Shown piece by piece: positions 53,848 through 63,073 of a stretch of DNA of 64,000 bases. Source of the DNA: Achromobacter ruhlandii (GTDB taxonomy: Bacteria; Pseudomonadota; Gammaproteobacteria; Burkholderiales; Burkholderiaceae_B). The notes below the pieces were generated by a model, which had not been told where the DNA came from, ran no database searches, and saw only the letters and a program-made list of their open reading frames with translations. The position numbers were made by a program, and so were the translations under genes. Within the stretch, counting starts at the first letter, position 1. Every line of letters begins with the position of its first letter. The stretch spans positions 1-64,000 of the forward strand of contig NZ_CADIJL010000004.1 in the NCBI RefSeq assembly GCF_902859695.1, in the 5' to 3' direction.

Positions 53848-56800
53848 TTAGCGCGGCTTACGCATCAGCAGATAGGCAGCCGGAATCACGAACAGCGACA
53901 GCAACGGTGCGGTCACCATCCCGCCGAGCATCGGAGCTGCTATGCGGCTCATGACTTCAGAGCCCGTGCCGCTGCTCCAAACAATGGGTACCAGGCCCGC
54001 CAGGATGACCGCAACGGTCATCGCTTTTGGGCGCACGCGCAGCACCGCCCCTTCCCGGATCGCATCTAGCAGTTCTTCTCGCGTTGGGTTGCGCCCATCG
54101 GGGCAACGTTCCGCCAAGGCCTGCTTCAAATAGATGAGCATCACCACGCCGAACTCCGCCGCCACACCTGCCAGCGCAATGAATCCCACGCCGGTGGCGA
54201 TGGACAGGTTGTAATTCAGCAGGTACAGGAACCAGATGCCCCCCGTGAGCGCGAAGGGCAAGGTCGCCATGATCAAGCCCGCTTCGTCCACACGCGCGAA
54301 GGTCAGGTACAACAGAACGAAGATGATCAACAGGGTGGCAGGCACCACAACCTTCAGGCGTGCATTGGCCCGCTCCATGTATTCGAACTGCCCGGAGTAG
54401 GTGATGCTCACACCCGGCTCCAGCTTGACCTGCTGCCCGATGGCATCGCGCAGTTCGTTGGCCACCGAGGCTAGATCACGGCCGCGCACATCGACATAGA
54501 CCCAACCGGAGGGCCGTGCGTTCTCGCTCTTGAGCATGGGCGGTCCATCGGTGATCGCGATGCGTGCCACGGTCCCCAACGTGATCTGCTGACCCATCGG
54601 CGTGAAGATGGGTAGTTCTGCCAGCCGTTGTGGTGAATCACGCCATTCTCGCGCGTAGCGCAGATTGATCGGAAAGCGGGCAAGCCCCTCGACCGTTTCC
54701 GAGACGTTTTCGCCACCCACCGCGCCGGCGATGACCGCCTGGACATCGGCGATGTTCAGGCCGTAGCGACCGGCGGCTACGCGGTCGATCTGAACATCCA
54801 CGTAGCGCCCGCCCGTCAAGCGCTCCGCGAGTGACGACGTCACGCCGGGAATGCCCTTGGCGACCTGCTCGACCTCTGCAGCGATGCGATCGATCACGCC
54901 CAGGTCGTTGCCGGTCACCTTCACCCCGATCGGGCTCTTGATGCCGGTAGCCAGCATATCGATGCGATTGCGGATAGGGGGAATCCAGATATTGGACAGG
55001 CCCGGGATCTTCACGGCACGATCCAGCTCTTCCACGAGCTTCTCGGGCGTCATGCCTGGTCGCCATTGTTCCCTGGGCTTGAGCTTAACCGTGGTCTCGA
55101 ACATCTCCAGGGGCGCCGGATCGGTCGCAGTTTCGGCCCGTCCTGCCTTGCCGAACACCTTGTCCACTTCAGGTACGGTCTTGATCATGCGGTTGCTCAG
55201 CTGCAGCAACTCCGTGGCGCGCTGCGCCGAGAGTCCCGGCAGGGCCGAGGGCATGTAGAGCAGGTCCCCTTCGTCCAACCTCGGCAGAAACTCACCGCCG
55301 AGCCGCGCCAAGGGCCAGGCCGTGGTCGCCAAGGCCAGCACGGCGATCAGCAGCGTCGCCTTGGGCCGGCGCAGTACCCACTCCAGTGCTGGCCGGTAGG
55401 CTGCAATCAGGATGCGGGTGATGGGGTTCTTCTGCTCATCCGGGATACGCCCGCGAATCCAGTAGCCCATGAGTACGGGAATCAGCGTCACTGACAGCCC
55501 TGCGGCCGCGGCCATCGCGTAGGTCTTGGTGAACGCCAGCGGGCCGAACAGCCGGCCTTCCTGCGCTTCTAGGGTGAAGACCGGGATGAACGAGAGCGTG
55601 ATGATGAGCAGCGAGAAGAAGAGCGCAGGACCGACTTCCTCCGCGGCCTGTGTGATCACGTCCCACCGTTCCTTGCCCTGCAGCCGTTGATCTGGGTGCG
55701 CGTGCTGCCAAGCCTCCAGCTTCTTGTGGGCGTTCTCGATCATCACCACCGCTGCATCCACCATCGCCCCCACGGCGATGGCAATCCCCCCCAGCGACAT
55801 GATGTTGGCGTTGATGCCCTGGTAGCGCATGACCAAGAACGCCGTCATCACGCCCAGAGGTAGCGAGATGATGGCCACCAGCGCAGAACGAAGATGCCAA
55901 AGGAACAGTGCGCAGATCAGCGCCACCACCAGAAACTCTTCGCCTAGCTTGGTCGTGAGATTGCGAATGGCCCGCTCGATCAGCGCGCTGCGGTCGTAGG
56001 TGGTGACGATCTCGACGCCCGGCGGCAGGCTGCCCTGCAGCTCCGCGAGCTTGGCCTTGACGGCAGCGATCGTCTCCTGGGCATTCTTGCCGGAGCGCAG
56101 CACCACCACGCCGCCGGCGACCTCGCCTTCTCCGTCGAGTTCGGCAATGCCACGCCGCATCTCCGGGCCTATCTGGAGCGTCGCAACATCCCCCAGCCGC
56201 ACCGGCACACCGCCGCGTGCCGTCAAGGGGATCTCCCGGAACTCGTCCAGGGTCTTGAGGTAGCCGCTCGCGCGGACCATGTACTCCGCGCCTGACAATT
56301 CCAGGACGGAGCCGCCGGTCTCCTGGTTGGCCGCCATCAGGGCATCGCGGACTTGAGCCTGACTGAGGCCATAGGACGCCAACTTGATCGGGTCGAGCAC
56401 GACCTGGTACTGCTTGACCATGCCCCCCACCGATGCCACCTCGGCCACGTTGGGCAGGCTCTTGAGTTCGAACTTCAGGAACCAGTCCTGCAACGCACGC
56501 AGTTGCGCCAGATCGTTCTTGCCCGTGCGATCCACGAGCGCGTACTGGAAGATCCAGCCGACGCCTGTGGCGTCCGGACCCAGGGCCGGCTTCGCCGTGG
56601 CGGGCAATCGGCCCTGGACCTGGTTCAGGTATTCCAGTACCCGTGAGCGGGCCCAGTACAGGTCGGTTCCGTCCTCGAACAAGACATAGACGAACGAGTC
56701 GCCAAAGAACGAGAAGCCGCGCACGGTCTTGGCCCCTGGCACCGACAGCATGGTGGTGGCCAACGGGTAGGTGACCTGGTTCTCGACGATCTGCGGCGCC

Positions 56801-56967
56801 TGTCCTGGGTAGTTGGTGCGAATGATGACCTGCACGTCTGACAAGTCCGGCAGCGCATCCACGGGCGTGCTGCGAACGCCCCACACGCCCCATGCCGTGA
56901 GCATGGCGGTGGCCAGCAGCACCAGGAAGCGATTGGCCACCGACCATCGAATCAGCTTGGCGATCAT
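53848..56967 (-). CDS. cusA: Cus/Sil-type heavy-metal RND efflux pump, CusA
   Basis: CusA is the inner-membrane RND trimer that exports Cu+ and Ag+ through CusB and the outer-membrane channel. The 1039-aa protein has twelve membrane helices and the TM4 motif [19 protein letters not shown] with the proton-relay aspartate. The porter segment [16 protein letters not shown] carries the methionine used in the monovalent-metal pathway, as in CusA and SilA and unlike CzcA. The end is clean. The start overlaps cusB by 4 bases. It is the last gene of a cusC-cusB-cusA order. Confidence 0.93.
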   Translation of the reverse strand: MIAKLIRWSVANRFLVLLATAMLTAWGVWGVRSTPVDALPDLSDVQVIIRTNYPGQAPQIVENQVTYPLATTMLSVPGAKTVRGFSFFGDSFVYVLFEDGTDLYWARSRVLEYLNQVQGRLPATAKPALGPDATGVGWIFQYALVDRTGKNDLAQLRALQDWFLKFELKSLPNVAEVASVGGMVKQYQVVLDPIKLASYGLSQAQVRDALMAANQETGGSVLELSGAEYMVRASGYLKTLDEFREIPLTARGGVPVRLGDVATLQIGPEMRRGIAELDGEGEVAGGVVVLRSGKNAQETIAAVKAKLAELQGSLPPGVEIVTTYDRSALIERAIRNLTTKLGEEFLVVALICALFLWHLRSALVAIISLPLGVMTAFLVMRYQGINANIMSLGGIAIAVGAMVDAAVVMIENAHKKLEAWQHAHPDQRLQGKERWDVITQAAEEVGPALFFSLLIITLSFIPVFTLEAQEGRLFGPLAFTKTYAMAAAAGLSVTLIPVLMGYWIRGRIPDEQKNPITRILIAAYRPALEWVLRRPKATLLIAVLALATTAWPLARLGGEFLPRLDEGDLLYMPSALPGLSAQRATELLQLSNRMIKTVPEVDKVFGKAGRAETATDPAPLEMFETTVKLKPREQWRPGMTPEKLVEELDRAVKIPGLSNIWIPPIRNRIDMLATGIKSPIGVKVTGNDLGVIDRIAAEVEQVAKGIPGVTSSLAERLTGGRYVDVQIDRVAAGRYGLNIADVQAVIAGAVGGENVSETVEGLARFPINLRYAREWRDSPQRLAELPIFTPMGQQITLGTVARIAITDGPPMLKSENARPSGWVYVDVRGRDLASVANELRDAIGQQVKLEPGVSITYSGQFEYMERANARLKVVVPATLLIIFVLLYLTFARVDEAGLIMATLPFALTGGIWFLYLLNYNLSIATGVGFIALAGVAAEFGVVMLIYLKQALAERCPDGRNPTREELLDAIREGAVLRVRPKAMTVAVILAGLVPIVWSSGTGSEVMSRIAAPMLGGMVTAPLLSLFVIPAAYLLMRKPR

Positions 56968-58481
56968 GGCTGCACCTTTTCGATGGCGGTGATCACGTAG
57001 CCCTCACCTTGCTTGGAGAAGGTGAATCGCACCTGCTGCCGAACCGAAAGACCCGCGGCGAGCTGCGGGCTGCTCAGCTTGAAGCCCATGGTCATGGCCG
57101 GCCATTGGAGGGCTGGCACGGCCTCGTGCGCCAGCGTCAGCTCGGTGGGCGACATCTCCTCGATCACGCCGCGCACCACGAAAGCGTTGGTGGCCGCGGC
57201 CGGTGGCGACGAGGTGCCGTGCCCGTTGTGCGGCGATGCAGGCGCGGACGCCGCGGCACCTGCAGGCAGCACGCCCCGCAGGCTGGCTTCCGAATCGATC
57301 AGGAACTGCGCCGAGGCCACCACCTGCTGTCCCGCCGCGAGCCCGCCGTTGACCACCAGTTGATCGCCTACCTCCGCGCCCACCTGGACCTCCACGGGAT
57401 GGAACTTGCCGGGTCCATCGACCACATAGGCCAGTGCGCGCTTGCCGGTGCGGATGACCGCTTCGCTGGGAACAAGCAGCGCGGGCTGTTCGTTGCCTTT
57501 GAGCGCGATCTGGCCGGACATGCCGGCCTTCAGGCGCTGGCCGGGATTGGCCATTTCAAGCCGCACTCGCACCGTACGGGTGTCGCGGTTGGCTTCGGGC
57601 AGGATGCTCACGATGCGCGCCTGGAGCACTTCACCGGGAAACGCCGCCAGCCGGACCTGCGCCGTTTGGCCGACCTGCAATGGTCCGCTTTGTGCTTCGG
57701 GGACGGCCGCTTCGATCCACACCGAGGCCAAGCCATTCACCCTGGCCAGGCTTTCCCCGGCGGAAACCGTCATGCCCTGGCGCACCATCAGTTCGGCCAC
57801 CAAGCCGCCTTGAGGTGTTGTGACCGTGTACAGCCCCTTGGGCTCGCCTGTGCGCTCCACCTGGGCGATCAGGGCTTGCGGCATGCCGAGCAGCAGCAGC
57901 CGTTGGCGGGCAGCTGCGGTCAACGGTGCGTCGCCCATCGCGCGAACCGAGAGAAACTCGCGCTGTGCGGCGATCCACTCCGGCAGCAATAGGTCAGCCA
58001 GCGGTGCCCCTGCTGCGATCACGTCGCCCGCAGCCCGTGCGTAGACACGCTCGACGAAGCCAGCGGTCCGCGCCTGCACGATGCTGACGTCGCGGTCGTT
58101 GAGCAGCACGGTGCCCACGACGTTCACATCTGCGCCGATCTTGCCTTGCAGGACTTCGGCTGTACGCAGCCCTAGGGCTTGCACCGCTTGCGCCGACACG
58201 CTGAGGCCCGTGCTGTCTTGCGTGTCTTCATCCGCGTACTTCGGCATCAACGGCATGTCCATGTAGGGCGACTTGCCGGGCTTGTCGAACTTCTGGGTCG
58301 GCACCATCGGGTCGTACCAATACAGCACCTTGCGCTCGGTCGGAGCGCTTGCAACGGTGACGTTGGCAGCGGGGGAGCCGCTGAGGTGGCCGGCGCGCCA
58401 TTGGGCGACGCCCCATCCAACGGCAATACCGGCAGCAACCAGCGTCAAGCCGGCAAGGATGTTTCTCGAAGAGGTATTCAT
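56964..58481 (-). CDS. cusB: CusB membrane-fusion protein with a fused CusF-like domain
   Basis: A 505-aa periplasmic adaptor, longer than E. coli CusB (about 400). It has an N-terminal helix (about 9-28) and then a metal-binding segment [21 protein letters not shown] with the DMPLMPKY end. Hairpin, lipoyl and beta-barrel domains follow. From about residue 435 there is a CusF-like beta barrel ([21 protein letters not shown], then [10 protein letters not shown]) carrying the His, Trp and two Met that bind Cu+/Ag+ in CusF. A separate cusF gene is therefore not needed. The ATG five codons into the frame is favoured. Confidence 0.9.
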   Translation of the reverse strand: MNTSSRNILAGLTLVAAGIAVGWGVAQWRAGHLSGSPAANVTVASAPTERKVLYWYDPMVPTQKFDKPGKSPYMDMPLMPKYADEDTQDSTGLSVSAQAVQALGLRTAEVLQGKIGADVNVVGTVLLNDRDVSIVQARTAGFVERVYARAAGDVIAAGAPLADLLLPEWIAAQREFLSVRAMGDAPLTAAARQRLLLLGMPQALIAQVERTGEPKGLYTVTTPQGGLVAELMVRQGMTVSAGESLARVNGLASVWIEAAVPEAQSGPLQVGQTAQVRLAAFPGEVLQARIVSILPEANRDTRTVRVRLEMANPGQRLKAGMSGQIALKGNEQPALLVPSEAVIRTGKRALAYVVDGPGKFHPVEVQVGAEVGDQLVVNGGLAAGQQVVASAQFLIDSEASLRGVLPAGAAASAPASPHNGHGTSSPPAAATNAFVVRGVIEEMSPTELTLAHEAVPALQWPAMTMGFKLSSPQLAAGLSVRQQVRFTFSKQGEGYVITAIEKVQP

Positions 58482-58496
58482 GGCGAGGGTCTCCAC

Positions 58497-59804
58497 TCAG
58501 TCCGCGATCAGGCTGTTCAGTCGGGCGACGAGGCTGTCGCGCTGCGCTCCAAGGTCGATCAGACGCATGCGCGTCTCCAGCACCTGGGCGCGTGCACTGA
58601 GCACAGCGCTCAGGTCCCCCTTGGCGGATCGGTAGTTGCTCAATGCAAGTGCCGCTCGGTTCCGTACCAGTTGCAAGCCGGCGGTCTGCAGGCGGTCGAT
58701 CTGGCTGTTCAACGCTTGGAGTTCGGCGGCGCTGTCGTCCAGCTCCTGCAAATGCCGCCGCGCCACGTCTTCGCGTTCGGCGTCCAGACGTTCCAACTCG
58801 TGCCGTTTTGCCTCGATCATGGGCACTTGGCGTCGATCCTTCTGCCAAGGCAGATCGAATGTCACCTGAAATGACACCATGTCGCCCCATCGGCGATCAC
58901 GCCGGCTATAGGCTATCTCCCAGGCCCAATCGCCGCGGGTCTCTGATTGGGCTTCGCGGGACTCGGCCCGGGCCATGCTTTGCATCGCCGGATAGAGTTC
59001 AAGCTCCGCGTGATTCGCCAGTTCTGTGCGCAGTTGCGCGACGGGGCGAGTGAGCGGGCCTGGATCGCCTTGCAGTGCTTCGTCGGCCCTGGAGCCCACC
59101 CAGCGCCGCAACGCGGCCCTGGCCTTGGCCCGGTCCCGCTGTAGATCGTCACGGCGGTCCGTGAGTGTCAGCGCCTCCTGTTGCGCGACCAACAGATCGC
59201 CAGCCTGGGCGGTGCCGCCGGCGACGCGAGCGGGGAGACTGTCTTGCAGGCGCTGGTTCTCCGCGAGCAGTTCCGTCAGCAGTATCTCCCGTTGCTCCAC
59301 CGCCTGCGCGGCGATCCACGCCAGGCTGAGCTCCTGGCGGATCTGCAATCGCTGCAAAACCAGCGCCGCGCGTTCTCGATCCACACGCGCCTGCGCGCTG
59401 GCGACCTGGGCGTCGCGCTTGGCCCTGTTGGGCACTTCCTGCATGAGCGCCAAGCGCTGCATCGTCATGGATTCGCGCGTCATGCTCCAGCGATCCATGC
59501 CGCTGATGGGGTAGTTTTCGATGCCGAGCGAGAGCTTGGGGTCGGGCAGCGAGCCTGCTGCCTTCTGCACGGATTCGGCGACGTTAACCTGCAACTGCTG
59601 CGCGCTTATGCGTGGGCTCTGCTGCTCCGCGATAAGGCGTGCCTCAGCAAAATCGAGGGCGTAGGCTACAGGCGAGACAAGCGCACTGCCCGCCAACGCG
59701 ATGCTGATAGCTTTCAGACGATGCACTCGCATCGAGGCCGGCGTTGTGCCTCGGCCGTACGCCGACGGGCGCCCCTCGGGGGCGCCAAAAAAGGGAGTAA
59801 ACAT
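58497..59804 (-). CDS. TolC-family outer-membrane factor, CusC-like
   Basis: A 435-aa outer-membrane efflux protein with two OEP repeats (about 55-235 and 265-430), rich in coiled coil. It partners with CusB and CusA, 15 bases downstream. The start at MFTPFF has GAGGACAACC upstream; a start at the inner ATG (24 codons later) would begin with a clearer signal peptide (cut near AYALD). It is shorter than E. coli CusC and lacks a lipobox, as in the czc/cus sets of Burkholderiales ICEs. Confidence 0.85.
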   Translation of the reverse strand: MFTPFFGAPEGRPSAYGRGTTPASMRVHRLKAISIALAGSALVSPVAYALDFAEARLIAEQQSPRISAQQLQVNVAESVQKAAGSLPDPKLSLGIENYPISGMDRWSMTRESMTMQRLALMQEVPNRAKRDAQVASAQARVDRERAALVLQRLQIRQELSLAWIAAQAVEQREILLTELLAENQRLQDSLPARVAGGTAQAGDLLVAQQEALTLTDRRDDLQRDRAKARAALRRWVGSRADEALQGDPGPLTRPVAQLRTELANHAELELYPAMQSMARAESREAQSETRGDWAWEIAYSRRDRRWGDMVSFQVTFDLPWQKDRRQVPMIEAKRHELERLDAEREDVARRHLQELDDSAAELQALNSQIDRLQTAGLQLVRNRAALALSNYRSAKGDLSAVLSARAQVLETRMRLIDLGAQRDSLVARLNSLIAD

Positions 59805-59879
59805 GGTTGTCCTCGGAATTGGTATTCACGAAATCACGTGGTCTGCCGCATCGGTGCGCGGCGAGCACGGACACATAAA

Positions 59880-60335
59880 TCAATTCCGCAGGACTTGGAA
59901 CGTGAGGTAGATCGGCGGAAAGCCCGCGCGGGGATTGGGAGGAATGTAGGTAACGTGCCGCCTGAGGGCTACCCGGTCGAGAACCAACCCGGGCAGCGAG
60001 TTGGCGAGCCACATCACGTGCGCCGCGAGAAACTGAATGTCCAGCCCCTGCCATGAAAGCGCCGACTCCCGATCGCCACTGCAATGAGCGTGGCACAACT
60101 GTGGCGCTTCGCTGTCCATGGAATCAGGCATGCCGGTGCAATCCGACATTGGCAACTTGTCAGCCTGCTGCATCGAGATCGTGGCACGCATTTGCGTGGT
60201 TTCCACAGATGCCCTCGGGTCTGGCTTGGGACAGACGTACATCGCCATCGCAACCTGCGAGAAAAGCAAGGTTACGACTAGGCCGCTGGTAATCCAGCGG
60301 CTCCATCTTGCGAGAAGGCGCCTTAAGCCGATCAT
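59880..60335 (-). CDS. Exported Cys/Met/His-rich hypothetical protein of the cus cluster
   Basis: I do not recognise this 151-aa protein by name. It has an N-terminal signal-anchor (about 14-32; arginine-rich before it) and a central region dense in possible copper ligands (CPKPDPR, CTGMPDSMDS, CHAHC). A final hydrophobic stretch (about 98-120) follows. The gene precedes cusC by 75 bases, same direction, so it probably shares the cus transcript. It looks related in style to DUF2946-like copper-cluster proteins. A periplasmic metal-binding role is inferred from composition only. Confidence 0.65.
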   Translation of the reverse strand: MIGLRRLLARWSRWITSGLVVTLLFSQVAMAMYVCPKPDPRASVETTQMRATISMQQADKLPMSDCTGMPDSMDSEAPQLCHAHCSGDRESALSWQGLDIQFLAAHVMWLANSLPGLVLDRVALRRHVTYIPPNPRAGFPPIYLTFQVLRN

Positions 60336-60477
60336 GCGGACATACTATTGGAAGTTGTAGGGAGTTGAATTGATCAAGGTCAGTTTCCAGGATGAATTGA
60401 TGCGTCTGGACGGCGCCTTGGCCCGAACCGGCACCCGCTGCAAATCCACCGGCAAGGGCGGGCACCGCACGTGGTTG

Positions 60478-61119
60478 TCATGCTTTACGCGCCTCGGCAA
60501 CTCGCAAGGCTCTAAGCTCAAATCGATCAGCTACAAGATTCGTCTGTCCCGAGAGTCGCTGCAGGTGCGTAATGACCTCGTAGGGGCCATCGGCTATTGG
60601 GCGCGTGCAGATTCCGCACTGGCTAGCGGTTTCGATGCGTGATCGCGAGGAAATCCCTACGCCATATCCAGCTGCGACCCAGAGCAATAACATCTCAAAA
60701 GAACTGACATGCTGGACATTCGGCCTTTCCGTTGATGACATGGAGGACAGGTACTGGTCCAGCGAAGGAGAATATTCGGCCTTCCATCGAAACACGGAGT
60801 GCTCCTTAAGTTCGTCTATTCTGATTGACTGCTGCCGGAGCAGTGGGTATCGCAGCGGCGTGGCAAGAGCTGTCGCCTCGAACCAAATAGAAAGACTCTT
60901 CAGCGAAGAATCGCTCACCTGCTTCAGAGAAAGGCCGACGTCGAAGCGCCGTTTGTAGAGGCCCGTAATGAGATCGCTCGCCGTAACCTCATTAAATTCC
61001 ATAGAAACTTCGGGCTCCTCCGCGCGCTGCAGGGCAAGCAATGCAGCTAGGTACGAAGAGGCCACACCAGGCGCTATGGCGAGCCTGAGCTGTGGGCGTG
61101 GGCTGGTGGCGTCGTGCAT
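60478..61119 (-). CDS. LysR-type effector-binding domain lacking the DNA-binding domain
   Basis: About 213 residues from this ATG (or 248 from an earlier one) match a complete LysR effector-binding domain: PQLRLAIAPGVASSYLAALL, RAEEPEV, then VSSFEMLLLWVAAGYGVG. No helix-turn-helix is encoded upstream; instead the divergent gene 107 bases away is an XRE DNA-binding protein. The domain is intact and has no stop or frameshift, so it may be a functional effector-only protein. The start with GGGG eight bases upstream is chosen. The 142-base gap after it holds nothing I can support. Confidence 0.7.
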   Translation of the reverse strand: MHDATSPRPQLRLAIAPGVASSYLAALLALQRAEEPEVSMEFNEVTASDLITGLYKRRFDVGLSLKQVSDSSLKSLSIWFEATALATPLRYPLLRQQSIRIDELKEHSVFRWKAEYSPSLDQYLSSMSSTERPNVQHVSSFEMLLLWVAAGYGVGISSRSRIETASQCGICTRPIADGPYEVITHLQRLSGQTNLVADRFELRALRVAEARKA

Positions 61120-61177
61120 GAGAGGCCCCAAGAAGCGATAAGACAAGGATGGAAAGTCTTCATGATAGCTAGTTTGA

Positions 61178-61189
61178 GTTAAACTTAAC
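61178..61189. promoter_or_regulatory. Candidate operator: GTTAA-AC-TTAAC dyad in the divergent gap
   Basis: A 12-bp dyad in the AT-rich gap between the LysR-like and XRE genes is followed by a further GTTAAA at 61193. It is a plausible binding site for the XRE protein, acting on both promoters. Confidence 0.4.
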
Positions 61190-61226
61190 GTGGTTAAATT
61201 GTTTGGACTGTTCGACGCTTCCAAGG

Positions 61227-61532
61227 ATGGAGAAGCGAACTGTCCGACGAGGCCGTCCCCCAGGAACTACCACTTTCGACGCCGAGCCAGCGTTGGCATT
61301 CGGAGCGGCCGTTCGTGTCGCCCGCCTGACGCAAGGTGTTGCTCAGGAAGAACTGGCTGCGAAAGCAGGGATCGAGCGATCGCACATGGGCAAAATAGAG
61401 CGTGGGGAGCACATGCCCACTCTCGCTCTGATCTTAAGAATCGCCGCCGGACTCAAGCTCAGTGCTGCGGAACTCGTCAGCGCAGCCGAACGCAATCTTC
61501 GTGCCGCGGCGCACGATTCAGATAGGCATTGA
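61227..61532 (+). CDS. XRE-family transcriptional regulator
   Basis: A 101-aa protein with a basic start (KRTVRRGRPPG, an AT-hook-like GRP core) and an HTH_3 domain. The HTH_3 domain runs VRVARLTQGVAQEELAAKAGIERSHMGKIERGEHMPTLALILRIAAGLKL. Proteins of this sort act as repressors of neighbouring genes, often in mobile elements. It is divergent from the LysR effector-only gene and ends four bases before a convergent complete LysR gene. Confidence 0.85.
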   Translation: MEKRTVRRGRPPGTTTFDAEPALAFGAAVRVARLTQGVAQEELAAKAGIERSHMGKIERGEHMPTLALILRIAAGLKLSAAELVSAAERNLRAAAHDSDRH

Positions 61533-61536
61533 CGCT

Positions 61537-62427
61537 TTAGTCATCCGGAGGTCCTCGCAGACGTTCGATGAAGCGATCCAGCGAAACCGATGAGTTGCTG
61601 CTTTCTGGCCGAAGCAGATAGGTTGTGATTACCGCCGTGTCCTGCGCCAGAGGGCGAATCACCACGTCCGGCCTCTGGCTGATGGGAATCTTGGTCGCCG
61701 TCATGAAACCAATCCCATAGCCTGCGCCGACGAGCGTTAGCATCATGTCCAGCGACGACACTTCTTCGACAACGTTGAGTCTGTGTTCCAGAACCTGTAG
61801 CAGCCGATTTAGTTCTCGGCAGTAGCCTTCGCAGGCCAGTTTGTCGCACAGAACCAGTGGGTGACCCTGAAGTTCGTTCAGCGGAACTTGCTTGTGCGCA
61901 AGAAGCGAGTGCCGCGCTGGCACGGCGATCACAATCGGATCTCGCCAGATCGGTTCAGCCACGATGCCTTCGCCAACATCCGCCGCGTGTGCAAATCCGA
62001 TCGTGAAGTCGCCAGACCGTAGGCCCCGTATCTGCTCGGTCAGCGGTACCTCGGAGAGACGTATCTCGACCTCGGGCTCTTCCGCGCGGCAACGAGCTAG
62101 GAACGCCGATAGTCGTGGGTCCATCGCACCATCGGAAATTGCAATGCGCAGGCTGCCCCTCAGGCCCGCGGCAATGGCTCTGGCATTCTCACGCGCTTGC
62201 TCCAGGACAGTGAAGAGTCGGCGGGTGTCCTGCAAGAATGCCGCCCCCGCCACGGTCAGCCGTGTGCCCCTGCGGTCGCGGTCAAACAGCGTGACCCCAA
62301 GCTCATCTTCCAATTCCTTGATCGCGCGAGACAAGGGGGGTTGCTCTATATGCAGCCTCTCGGCCGCCCGCGTGAAATGCAACTCCTCTGCCAAGACGAC
62401 AAAGCATCGTAGATGACGCAACTCCAT
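61537..62427 (-). CDS. LysR-type transcriptional regulator
   Basis: A complete 296-aa LysR regulator with the N-terminal winged helix (MELRHLRCFVVLAEELHFTRAAERLHIEQPPLSRAIKELE) and a two-lobed effector domain. The HFTRAAE and Q-PPLSR parts resemble the CatR/BenM group that senses aromatic-pathway intermediates. Its effector half shares RAEEPEV and VSS-DMMLTLVGAGYGIG with the effector-only protein at 60478, so they are paralogues. It lies downstream of copK in the same direction after 233 bases. Confidence 0.9.
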   Translation of the reverse strand: MELRHLRCFVVLAEELHFTRAAERLHIEQPPLSRAIKELEDELGVTLFDRDRRGTRLTVAGAAFLQDTRRLFTVLEQARENARAIAAGLRGSLRIAISDGAMDPRLSAFLARCRAEEPEVEIRLSEVPLTEQIRGLRSGDFTIGFAHAADVGEGIVAEPIWRDPIVIAVPARHSLLAHKQVPLNELQGHPLVLCDKLACEGYCRELNRLLQVLEHRLNVVEEVSSLDMMLTLVGAGYGIGFMTATKIPISQRPDVVIRPLAQDTAVITTYLLRPESSNSSVSLDRFIERLRGPPDD

Positions 62428-62660
62428 AAATCGGGCTCCTCGCAAGTTCTCATTCGCGCCAGATGTCCCGTGGACGAATCACGGTGGACGGGGAGGCTGG
62501 ATCCATTTCAGGGAAGTTGATGCGCTTGACATCGCAAAAACTGGCACCTTGAGCGCTCGTGGTTGCTCGTGACGCGTCCCAAGCGCGCGCGCGCCCAATC
62601 GGGGCGCGCGTCTCTGTCACACTGTGCAGAAGCTTTGAAAAGCACCGCACACCCGCGGCG

Positions 62661-62945
62661 TCATCCGCCGTGCTCTTTTTGTAGCAGCGACCCGAGGCGA
62701 GCGACTTCATTGCTGGTGATCGCGATGTTGCGCCCATCCTTCGTCGACACCGAAGCTCCGACATTGAGATAGACGGCGCGCCCGAAGCGGCTTTCCTGTG
62801 CCATCTTTCCGTCCTTGAAGATGTACAGCGTTCCCCCGTCAGCCAAGGGAACCATTTCCTTGGCTGCTTGGGCTGCTGCATGACCGGCGAAGGCTGGCAC
62901 GGAGAGAGCGCTCAACAGGGCGGCAATGACAATTTGCGATTTCAT
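62661..62945 (-). CDS. copK: CopK-family periplasmic copper-binding protein
   Basis: A 94-aa exported protein with a signal peptide (cut near AFAGH) and the CopK fold: GGTLYIFKDGKMAQE, then FGRAVYLNVGASVSTKDGRNIAI ending SNEVARLGSLL. CopK of Cupriavidus metallidurans binds Cu+ by four methionines and Cu2+ at another site. As I recall that sequence, most of those methionines are absent here; only Met31 and Met48 remain after the signal peptide. The copper link is supported by neighbouring copD and cus genes. A GC hairpin at 62588-62610 may mark the transcript end. Confidence 0.78.
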   Translation of the reverse strand: MKSQIVIAALLSALSVPAFAGHAAAQAAKEMVPLADGGTLYIFKDGKMAQESRFGRAVYLNVGASVSTKDGRNIAITSNEVARLGSLLQKEHGG

Positions 62946-63073
62946 GATCGACTCCTTTGTAAAAACGACGACAACTTGCGCCGCGTCGTTAAATGTAGAA
63001 GCAGGCGGTCTACAGAGCGCTTACCCGTGCATTACATTCAATTCATGTGCTGTCATCTGCCGCCCATGAAGGA

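Noticed and set aside
60370-60642. A 90-codon plus-strand frame starting with TTG, opposite the LysR-like gene
   Set aside because: Its second half is the antisense of a clear effector domain and the first half has no support.
62450-62881. A minus-strand frame overlapping copK and extending toward the LysR gene
   Set aside because: It overlaps most of copK in another frame; the tail downstream of copK shows no known domain and no separate start.
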